Shown here: piece by piece, positions 8,173 to 16,200 of the stretch
Position numbering within the stretch: position 1 is the stretch's first letter
Layout: each line of letters begins with the position of its first letter
Assembly: GCA_965197545.1 (NCBI GenBank)
Contig: CBDANJ010000008.1
Span: forward strand, 558,001-622,000
Reading direction: 5' to 3'
From: CATOSP01 sp965197545
GTDB taxonomy: Bacteria > Chloroflexota > Dehalococcoidia > Lucifugimonadales > UBA3495
DNA length: 64,000 nucleotides
The notes under the pieces: model-generated
What the model was told of the DNA's origin: nothing
What the model saw: only the letters and a program-made list of their open reading frames with translations
Databases searched by the model: none
Translations under genes and position numbers: made by a program

Positions 8173-9265
8173 GGCTTTGTTGAATGAATAGGAGGTGGTG
8201 CTAAGCTGGAAGCATGAAGCGAACACCGCAAGCCTCCAAAGCTCGTTCCAAGAGACGCACCACCGCCGGAAAGCCCAGTATCGGATACGTAACTGGCATG
8301 ACTACAACGAAAGCCTGGTCCAGCGGGGCTCAATAACCCTATGAACCAGCGAAGAGGATATTGGAGCCTGGAAGCCCGACGGCCCCCGAAAGCGCGGTGG
8401 GCAGCTTCAGTATTCCGTCAGTATTCCGATGGAGCAATCCAGTGCCTGTTGATGGTGCGCAGTGTCTTTCACTTGACCCTGAGGGCTACCGAAGGGTTTC
8501 TCCGGTCCTTGTTTCACTTGCTGGAGTGGGAGTTGCCGGCGCCGGACTATACCACTCTCTGCAAGCGTGCCAAGCACTTGGCGGTTTCCTTGCTCAGGAA
8601 AGCCGCTGGGCCCCTGCATCTGGTACTGGACAGCACCGGGTCGAAAGTCTTTGGGGAGGGAGAATGGAAGGTGCGTCAGCATGGCTATACCAAACGGCGC
8701 ACCTGGAGGAAGCTCCATCTGAGCGTGGACAGTGAGACCCAGGAGATTCAGGCCGTGGTACTGAGTGAGGCCAGCCTGTACGATGCGGGAGTGGCGCCCG
8801 ACCTTCTGAACCAGAGCACCGAGTCAGTAGAGCAGATAGGTGGTGATGGGGCCTACGACAAAAGGAAGGTATATGAGGACTGCGCTGCCAGAGGGATCAG
8901 GCGGGTAGCAATTCCACCTCGAAAGAATGCCCGTATCTGGCAGCATGGGAACTGTGCCGCCCCGCCCCTGGTGCGGGACGAGAACCTGAGGGGGATTCGG
9001 AAGGTAGGACGTAAGCGGTCGAAACAAGATTCGGGCTATCATCGGCGTTTCCTGGCCGAGACTGCCACGTTTCGGTTCAAGACCATCTTTGGTTCCCATC
9101 TTCAGGCCAGGAAATTGCGGCAGCAGAAGGTAGAAGCCAAGGTAAAGTGTGCCGCTTTGAATTGGATGACCCACCTGGGAATGCCGGATAGCTATCGAGT
9201 AGCATAGCTCGATTCAAAGGGAGTTGGGGCATTTCATGTGCTGCCAATATTCATGCAACAAAGCC
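8173..9265 (+). mobile_element. IS5-family (IS903-like) insertion sequence, decayed
   Basis: The 1093-bp element is bounded by 18-bp inverted repeats, GGCTTTGTTGAATGAATA at 8173-8190 and the complement of GGCTTTGTTGCATGAATA at 9248-9265, with one mismatch. These ends resemble those of IS903, and the length and single transposase agree. The flanking nine bases (GTATGACGC and GTTTGCAAC) match only partly, so no clear target duplication remains. The transposase is broken, so the copy could move only if a transposase is supplied from elsewhere. Confidence 0.9.
8198..9207 (+). pseudogene. IS5-family transposase, disrupted by a stop codon and an 11-bp duplication
   Basis: The N-terminal part is readable in the frame through 8279 (YRIRNWHDYNESLVQRGSIT), typical of IS903-group transposases. 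It meets TGA at 8342-8344 where relatives usually have Trp. The frame stays recognisable until about 8408, where an 11-base unit (CAGTATTCCG plus one base) is present twice, at 8408-8418 and 8419-8429. This moves the rest into another frame. The DDE region then continues to 9207 with LDSTGSKVFGEGEWKVRQHG, IGGDGAYDK and a YHRRFLAET segment. Both lesions inactivate the product, although an ATG at 8341 could express the catalytic part with a foreign N-terminus. Confidence 0.88.
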
Positions 9266-9636
9266 GTTTGCAACTACAGACCATCCGAGTATCCGAAGGC
9301 TTAGTTGTACTTCCGGACATACCCGTATGCGGGCGCTTTGCTATTGTAATGCCTCCTCCCTGGGATCACTTTGTCTTACCAATTAGTCCAAACTCCATCC
9401 TCTTGGGATGCCATCCCGATACACTCTCACATTTCCCGCTTCAGTACTTGGGAAGAGGTCTGCGAGACATCTTATGCGGAGAGCCCCACAGCCGCTATGT
9501 GTACTCGTCAGTAAAGCTGCCTCAGGGCTTCCGACGTAGGTCAATCTGGCCTGGATCAGAGGACTGGGGCGATTATGATGATTCACTCTGGAATTCCCAA
9601 ATGATGCCAGAACCGAATGGTAAATTAGAGGAATGA
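9238..9636 (+). pseudogene. Gene remnant beside the insertion sequence, possible DUF4238-like C-terminus
   Basis: An open frame enters from inside the right end of the insertion sequence and continues to 9636. Beyond the junction at 9266 the translation looks like real protein, with IVMPPPWDHFVLPISPN, SILLGCHPDTLSHFPLQ and RYVYSSVKLP. The LPISPN-plus-LLG pattern loosely recalls DUF4238 proteins, but I am not sure. The 5' part is missing, since only 23 bases separate the left end of the element from the preceding hydrolase. It is probably the tail of a gene cut by insertion and deletion. Base composition is more AT-rich than that of its neighbours. Confidence 0.4.
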
Positions 9637-9974
9637 ACAGATTATTGCGGGTGTCACACTCCACCTGAAGAGACTCGCACTCCCTGCAATGAACACGGCA
9701 TCAGGGATCACAGCCCGCCCAGCCACATCTCGAAGACCGTACCACCTCCCGTGCACTTAGGCCCACCTAACTGGAATCGAACTCCTAGCGACTCCCTGTC
9801 TTTCTGTCAGTTCTAGTCCTCCCAACCGGCGGTCCAGGCGGACCACTGCCCATGAGTACCGCAGCTTTTGGTGTCGATTGAGTACACTGTGCTTGAACGC
9901 CCTGGCAACATGAAGAAGCGGACCCCCTACGAATCGATAGTTCGAGGGTCGCCAAACTCGCAGGGTAAGAGGTT
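9637..9974. other. Intergenic stretch with no recognisable feature
   Basis: These 338 bases lie between the gene remnant and the first recombinase. A segment at 9765-9785 (GGAATCGAACTCC read on plus) looks like a tRNA T-loop, but the stem does not pair and no tRNA body surrounds it. I see no promoter, repeat or coding signal. Confidence 0.5.
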
Positions 9975-11000
9975 CTAAAGCCTCCCTCGCCTCTGGCCCT
10001 GCCGCCATGTCCTTCCCGCAGACGTCGTCTTCCCCAGCTTGTCCCCAGGGCTGACCTGCCGGTGAAACTCCCTGGCATCCTCTTCCCCCAACGTCCGGAA
10101 ATAGGTCTCGGGAATCTTTTTCCATCCGCCAACTATCTTCAGAACCTGCTCCGGCATGCCAGCCCGCAGGGCGTTGATGGCGTAGGAATGACGGAACCTG
10201 TGGGGATGCATGTCCTCGATGTTGGCTCGCTTCGCCAAGCGCTTCAGGATCTGGCAAATCCCATTAGGCAATAGAGATTCCCCCTGTTCGGACACCCACA
10301 ACGCTTTTGCGCGGGGCATGAGGGTTTCTCGTTCCTGCAGGTAATCCAACATAACGGACCTGGCCGCGTCGCCAATCGGCATCCTCCTTTCTTTCCGTCC
10401 CTTGCCCATAACCAGCAGTGTGCCATCGGCAAGATCCACATCATCAAGTCGCAACTTGGCTATCTCGGCGAGTCGTCCCGGCGTGTCCCAAAACGCGTAC
10501 AGGAGCGCCCGATCGCGAACCAGGCGAAAACGGTGGGCGGGAGTCCTGGCAAGAGAGAGGTCAGTGAGGGTGAGCAGGTCCCGCATCTGGTCTTCAGTGA
10601 TTACGGGAACCGTCTTCTCCTCGAGCTTGGGGGGACTGATGGAGAGCATGGGGTTTTCGACAAGGGGCCCGCGTTCCACCAGCCAGTTGAAAAACCGGTT
10701 CAGGCGGCGGTACTGAGCGTTGATATGCCCCTTGGACAGCTTCTTGGGTTCGGCATAGGTCCGTTCCCCGAACCAGCGTACCCGGTCCTGGAGGTACGCG
10801 AGATAGTCCTCCAAGTGCTCGGTGGTGATCTCCTGAACGTCGGGCCACACATGTTCCTCAGCATAGAGGGCGGCCATGGCGACAGTGGTTTCCAGGCTGG
10901 TGAGGTATCCCTCAGAGTACCGGTTGGAAGCCTTCAGGCTTCTGAGAAACCGTTTGCCGTATGCGCGAAGACTGTGGTCAAAAACCTGCTTGACGGTCAT
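9975..11000 (-). CDS. Tyrosine recombinase/integrase (XerC/D-like)
   Basis: A 341-residue tyrosine recombinase. An N-terminal SAM-like core-binding domain (about 1-135) precedes the catalytic domain. The catalytic set is visible: Arg in DTPGRLAEIAKLR, Lys in MGKGRKERRMP, HPHRFRHSYA carrying His and Arg, and the terminal Tyr in IPETYFRTL. The second His is replaced by Trp in GGWKKIPETY, a tolerated variant. The start codon at 11000 lies 70 bases from a tRNA-Ile 3' fragment, a normal position for an integrase next to its attachment site. It is transcribed away from that site. Confidence 0.9.
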   Translation of the reverse strand: MTVKQVFDHSLRAYGKRFLRSLKASNRYSEGYLTSLETTVAMAALYAEEHVWPDVQEITTEHLEDYLAYLQDRVRWFGERTYAEPKKLSKGHINAQYRRLNRFFNWLVERGPLVENPMLSISPPKLEEKTVPVITEDQMRDLLTLTDLSLARTPAHRFRLVRDRALLYAFWDTPGRLAEIAKLRLDDVDLADGTLLVMGKGRKERRMPIGDAARSVMLDYLQERETLMPRAKALWVSEQGESLLPNGICQILKRLAKRANIEDMHPHRFRHSYAINALRAGMPEQVLKIVGGWKKIPETYFRTLGEEDAREFHRQVSPGDKLGKTTSAGRTWRQGQRRGRL

Positions 11001-11069
11001 TCATCTGGTGGCACCTGAAAGAAAAAGCCGTCATTTTGTATCTGATTTTACCAGAAGCTGCGGGAAAAG

Positions 11070-11110
11070 TGGGCCTGGATGGACTCGAACCATCGACCTC
11101 GGTCTTATCA
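11070..11110 (-). tRNA. 3' half of tRNA-Ile(GAT), an attachment-site footprint
   Basis: Read on the minus strand, the sequence gives a GAT anticodon loop (CTGATAA), the 3' anticodon-stem strand GACCG, variable AGGTC, a perfectly paired T arm (GATGG TTCGAGT CCATC), acceptor strand CAGGCCC and discriminator A. The 5' half is absent: the bases upstream do not pair with the anticodon stem. A 3' tRNA half next to an integrase gene is the classic trace of site-specific integration (attL/attR). It cannot be a functional tRNA. Confidence 0.82.
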
Positions 11111-11430
11111 GGATAGAGTCCAATGAGAACGGGGAAGCAGTAATGTGGGCATGGTATGATGGGTTAACGGAGAGTGGATTTTGTCAGAACCGTGCATGCT
11201 TGGCGGCTAGGGACGGGGAGCCGTTGACAGCCGCTCGGCCCGCCGTTTACAGTTTTCATATCGTTTCGTGGCCCGAGGCTGTGCCAGTGTACCAATGCCC
11301 AAGGGCGTAGGGTCCGTACCGCCCGACTTAGCAAAGCGAAATGGTTGGCGGCTTACTGATAGTTCCCCGCTTCGTCACACAACACAGCAATTCCGGGCAA
11401 TATCTTCTCGTGTGCGAGGCGAGGGTTACG
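11111..11430. other. Leader region between att fragment and second integrase
   Basis: About 320 bases without a convincing gene. Open frames here have no ribosome site and no recognisable protein sequence. The stretch probably holds the recombination arm sites and the integrase promoter, but I cannot point to specific boxes. Confidence 0.4.
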
Positions 11431-12606
11431 ATGGCTCGTGGGCATATACGCCAGCGTTCAAAAAAGAACAAGGACTCTCATACCGTCTATATCTACCTGG
11501 GCGTAGACCCGGTAACGGGTAGGAAGAAGTACAAGACCGAGGTCGTGCATACCGGCAAACGTGACGCCGAGAAACGGCTTACCGAACTGCTGAGGCAGCA
11601 TGACACAGGGATGTACGTAGAACCTCCCAAGGAGACCACGGCCGAGTTTCTGGAGCATTGGTTCCATGATTATGCGGAGACTCACGTCAGCCTGCGCACA
11701 CTCGAGGGCTACCGGGGGATCCTGGACCGGCATATCATTCCTGCTATCGGCCATATCAGACTGGACAAGCTCACTTCCCGCCACATCGATTCCTTCGAGT
11801 CCGATAGCCTGCGCCGGGGGCTGTCTGAACAAACCGTATTACACCACCATCGTTTGATCTTCCAGGCCCTGAGGTGGGGCGTCCGGATGGGTACCTTGGC
11901 GCGGAACGCGGCTGAGGCGGTGGAGCCGCCCAGGCCGAAGCAATATCAGGCACGGACACTGGGCTGGGAAGAGGTGTATAAGTTCCTGCAAGCCGCCCAA
12001 CCGAGCGGCTATTATGCACTGTTTCTGATAGCCATACTCACCGGTATCAGACGCTCCGAGTTGTTGGCATTACGGTGGCGGGACCTGGACATGGAAGCCG
12101 GAACCCTGGCGGTTAGTCGCGGTGTAGTGCGCCTTGGCACGGGAGAAATGGTAATCGGGCCACCCAAGTCTGGCAAAGCCAGGATGCTGCACCTGCCTGG
12201 AGAAGCGATGAGTTGCCTTGAGAGGATGCAGGAGCAGGTAGATGACAACACGCTTCAGAGAGATAGTCTGATATTCTGTCGAGGGGATGGTACGCCGCTC
12301 CGCCCCGGCACGGTGTCCAAGGCTTTCAGCAAATTGACCAAGAAGGTTGGGCTTCAGGGGATTCGCCTCCACGACCTGCGCCACACCCACGCCAGCCTGC
12401 TGCTGGGAGAGGGAGTGCATCTCAAGGTGGTGTCGGAGCGGTTGGGGCATTCGGGAATTGCGATTACCGCAGACCTCTACTCTCATGTCATGCCAGGGCT
12501 TCAGAGGGAGGCGGCAATGCAATTGGACAAAAGAATGGAGTCACTGAAGGGCGGTGGATTTACAAATGATTTACAAAATGGCCTGACGACGTACGAAAAC
12601 CCCTAG
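11431..12606 (+). CDS. int: Phage/ICE-type tyrosine integrase
   Basis: A 391-residue integrase of the phage or integrative-element class. It has an N-terminal arm-binding domain (about 1-60, MARGHIRQRSKKNKDSHTVY with a GVDPVTGRKKYK strand), a SAM-like core-binding domain, and a catalytic domain with Arg in TGIRRSELLALRW, HDLRHTHASLLL, and LGHSGIAITADLYSH containing the catalytic Tyr. ATG 11431 is chosen because it opens the arm domain after GAGGG; the longer frame from 11341 adds unrelated residues. It ends 12 bases before tRNA-Ser. Together with the tRNA-Ile fragment this marks an integration hot spot. Confidence 0.92.
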   Translation: MARGHIRQRSKKNKDSHTVYIYLGVDPVTGRKKYKTEVVHTGKRDAEKRLTELLRQHDTGMYVEPPKETTAEFLEHWFHDYAETHVSLRTLEGYRGILDRHIIPAIGHIRLDKLTSRHIDSFESDSLRRGLSEQTVLHHHRLIFQALRWGVRMGTLARNAAEAVEPPRPKQYQARTLGWEEVYKFLQAAQPSGYYALFLIAILTGIRRSELLALRWRDLDMEAGTLAVSRGVVRLGTGEMVIGPPKSGKARMLHLPGEAMSCLERMQEQVDDNTLQRDSLIFCRGDGTPLRPGTVSKAFSKLTKKVGLQGIRLHDLRHTHASLLLGEGVHLKVVSERLGHSGIAITADLYSHVMPGLQREAAMQLDKRMESLKGGGFTNDLQNGLTTYENP

Positions 12607-12618
12607 ATTTAGCTACGC

Positions 12619-12706
12619 GGAGGGATGGCAGAGCGGACGAATGCGCCGGTCTTGAAAACCGGTATACCCCCGGGTATCGTGGGTTCGAATCCCACTCCCT
12701 CCGCCA
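12619..12706 (+). tRNA. tRNA-Ser(TGA)
   Basis: The acceptor strands GGAGGGA and TCCCTCC pair fully, with discriminator G at 12703 and an encoded CCA at 12704-12706. The anticodon loop contains TGA (CTTGAAA). There is a long class II variable arm and a GTGGG TTCGAAT CCCAC T arm. It appears intact and functional. Its 5' end is 12 bases from the integrase stop. Confidence 0.95.
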
Positions 12707-12766
12707 CGCCTGCGGGGTGGGCGGCTCCATGAATCGCGATTGACGGGCCGATGCCGCCCTGGAGTA

Positions 12767-13078
12767 TCAGGCGAACCGGGCCTCCACCCATCCTTTGTCA
12801 AAGGGTGTCCAGAAGTGGGAGGTCAGGGTAAGGTTTCGGAACTTCCATTCCCCGTTGATCCGGACGTACTCCTCATCGTAGCGGGCTGAGCCCCACACAG
12901 CCCGGTTCCCGTCGGCGTAGGTGCAGGGTTGAAATAAGTACCAGACGCCGGTGGCCCGGTCTCCGTCCACCTCAATGATTGGGTTCAAGACCATGTGCAT
13001 GGCGAATGGCAGCCGTTCCGGAGCGCGCTCAAAGAACTCCCGAATCGCTGCCCGGCCTGCCAGCCCTGGGAACGCCAC
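12767..13078 (-). CDS. SnoaL-like (NTF2-fold) protein, probably 5'-truncated
   Basis: About 103 residues of a SnoaL-like domain: LAGRAAIREFFERAP, then HMVLNPIIEVDGDRATGVWY, YDEEYVRINGEWKFRNLTL and a C-terminal Trp-rich end. The group usually has some 40 further N-terminal residues (a helix pair and the ALFTDDAVW-like strand) that are absent here. The upstream in-frame sequence meets a stop at 13121 and does not resemble the family. Only a GTG (13078) without ribosome site is available. It is therefore likely a truncated remnant in the accessory region. Active relatives include polyketide cyclases, isomerases and dehydratases. Confidence 0.6.
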   Translation of the reverse strand: MAFPGLAGRAAIREFFERAPERLPFAMHMVLNPIIEVDGDRATGVWYLFQPCTYADGNRAVWGSARYDEEYVRINGEWKFRNLTLTSHFWTPFDKGWVEARFA

Positions 13079-13214
13079 AATCCCTAATGGAAGGAGTGAT
13101 TTCTTGGGGAGAACCAGAGTCTAGGTGGACTCCAATGGTTGGACACGATATGCGCCGATTCAAGTGAGAGTGTTGATAACCCTCGGATGACGCCGCATGG
13201 GGCTTCCGGCGCAA

Positions 13215-16200
13215 TCACGTTTCCGCCTCGAAGACCAACTCCGGGACCACCACTTCCCAAGTGTCGCACTGAAGGCGGTCCTGAAACTCCAGCTCCGAAC
13301 GCTCCTTGTCCCAGGTGGCGATGGCCATGACCGTGGCAAAGGTGCAGCGAAGGCCGGTGGGCGGCTCGAAACCACTAGCAAGCTGTCCTACGACAGTACT
13401 GTTGCTATCCAACAGCTCCCAGCGCCTCGACCCAACCCGCAATTGCAGCGGATCTCCGGGTGAGAGGGCGGCAATTGCACGATGCACCGGGTGACCAGGG
13501 GGCTGGTATCCAGCGAAGCTCAGAAAAACGTCGCGTAGACTGAGCCGCCGATAGCGGCGTTTGAGTTCAGGCGACGCCGGTGGCAGTTTGACGGGGTCCG
13601 CGCGGTGCAGCGCCGAGGGATGGTCCACCAAGGCATCCTGAAGCCGGTGCCGCCCTGGAAAGCGTGCGAGGATGAGGGTCTCCCGTGCGCGGGTCATGGC
13701 CACGTAGTACAGCCGGCGCGGGGCGTCCACATCCTCGCCGCTTGAAAAGCGGTCCCAGCCTCCGTCCAGCGCCACCACGTGGTCGAACTCCAGGCCTTTG
13801 GCCCGGTGGGCGGTCAGCAACATCAACCCGCGCTGGCGGAGGCGTATTTCCCGTCCCCACTCGGCTAACCATTCGATAAAGTAGTCCACCGGCGTTTCCA
13901 AGTTGCTAGTCTCCAACTCGTACTCTGCCACGGCTTCCCGCAACAGCTCGTTCCAAGGGTTTGAGGGTTGCCCAATTAGCCATTCGTCCAAGTCCGAACT
14001 CTTCATCAAGTTGGAGTCTCGCACGCGCAGCCAGTCAAGGAGCGCCCGTGTCTCCCGCAAATGCCAGAAGCCCGAGAAGTCTTCGTTCGCCATCTGCACC
14101 GGGATTCCCTCGATCTCACAGAGGCTGCGCACCGGGTCCAGGAAGCTCCATTCCCGCGCCACCACCGCGCAGGTAGACCAGGTCCAGTCCGGAGTGAGGC
14201 CGGACAGCCGCTTCAGCTCGGCGACGACCACCTGCGCTTGAGTGATAGGGGTGTCGCCGACTGGCAATATCTGTACTTGACCTCGGGAGACGGGGTCCCT
14301 TTGAGACCAGGCGCCGCCGGGTAATTCCTTAACCCGCGCACGGTTGATGCTGATCGGGTGTCCAGCCTTCATCCGTTGCCGCACTGGCTCGATCACCGCA
14401 TTGGAGGCGTCGATAATATGGCCGGTGGAGCGGTAGTTTTCGGTGAGGAAGGTGGGTTTGGCCCCGTAGTCTGCCTCGAACCGGTGGATAAACTCCACCG
14501 ACGAGCCGTTGAAGGCGTAGATGTTCTGATCGTCGTCTCCCACTGCGAAGAGGCTGAGCTTGTCGTCTTCGTCGGAAAGGGTCCTGCCCGCCAGATCGGA
14601 GATCAGACCGTACTGGTCCGGACCGATGTCCTGGTACTCGTCCACCAAAATCCAGCGAAAACCCGCCAGCAACCGCGCCCGGTACTCGTCCGCTTCGTCG
14701 GGGGGCAATCCTTTCCCACGCAGCAGGTCGGCCGCCTGCCGAAGCGCTTGCTGGAATTCACCTTCGTCCAAACGGTTCGCGCGTCCCGAGAAACTCGCGC
14801 CAACCAGCCTCATGGCGAGGGCATGGCAGGTGAGCGCCATCACACCACGGGCGTCGCCGCCGATGAGTTCCGCAAGACGCCGACGGATTTCCACGGCCGC
14901 GTGGCGGTTGTAGGCGAGAGCCAGTATTCCGCGAGGGTCCTCGCGCTTCACCCGTATCAGGTAGGCGATCCGATGCACCAGCACCCTGGTTTTGCCCGAG
15001 CCGGGGCCAGCGAGCACAAGCACGTTGGTCTGCTCCCGGTCGTCTACCACAATGCGGCGCTGGACGGGGTTGTTCAGGCTCTCGACTATGGTCCGCCACG
15101 ACTCCGGCGTGGTCTGCCGCGAAATCTCGCTGTCCCGATTCGGTAGCCATCGACGCAGAAAGTGTTCCTCGCGAAGCGTAAAGGAGTCCAAGGCTAGGCG
15201 AAGGGCGTTAGCCATGGACTCAAGGCCACGCTGCACGTATTCCGCCATCACGTGGATCTGCCGTACCTGTTCGTCGTAGTGCAGCTTCAGGGATGCGAAG
15301 TCGGCCTGGGCGAAACCGCGCCTTTCTGGCTCCAGGCGAATGGTCATGGCTGGACGGAACACCGTCAGACCCTTGTTCAGCCGTATGACCTCCTGCTCGT
15401 GCAGCCACAGCAATGCACGGTCCATGAGCTTGGCGGGCTCTCTGACTTCGCTGGTTAGGACCATGTCGGACTTGATCGCCGCCAGCAGCTTGCCCAGGGT
15501 CGTTTCCGCCAGTAGGTCGGTGCCCCGGCTTCCCGGCGGCAGGCTGGCGAGCAGGTGGTCCAGCAGGCGCGAGGCGGCTGCGCGGCGGAGCTCCGCAGTC
15601 TTCTCCAACGCTCTCCACTCGCGTTGCAACGTCACTTGCATGGTCTCGGGGTCGCGGCCCCTGGTCCCAAGGCTTCCCCCACTGCCGCCCTCACCCCGTC
15701 CGTCGGCGGCGATGCTCCGGACAATGCGACCCAGGCGTTCCGGCAGGGCGTAGGCATGGCCCTCGTCCTTGAGTTGTTGGGTCGCGAGGCGGAGATGCAG
15801 CATCGACGTATCGCCCCTGCCCATATCGGGAGCCGCCTCCCGCAGAAGGTCGATAAGGGCCTTCTCCAGCTCCGCCGCCTCCTCGAAACGTTTCTTCGAG
15901 GCGCGCTCCACTCCTGTGTGGACGAAGGCGGTCAACACAGTATCGTTGCTGGCGATTCCCAAGCCCTCCAGATCGTGAAGCGCGCCCCGCACTCCCTCCG
16001 GGGTCAGGCCCGACGCGGTCATCAACTCGTCGGTGGAGATGCCCTCGTCCGCGTCCGCCTCGATGAGCGAAGCGGAAATGGCCAGTAGTTGGCGGCGGTA
16101 GGCATCGGTGATACGGGCTTGTTGAAGTTTGGAGCGTGCCTCCTCTATTGAACCCACCCGCAGCGAGGACGGAAACACCTGCACCCGGTTCTCCTCGCGG

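Noticed and set aside
8164..9274. Nine-base target duplication of the insertion sequence
   Set aside because: Flanks GTATGACGC and GTTTGCAAC agree at only five of nine positions, no better than a decayed or absent duplication.
9762..9790. Possible tRNA fragment (GGAATCGAACTCC)
   Set aside because: The T-loop-like sequence has only two of five stem pairs and no acceptor, D or anticodon arm nearby.
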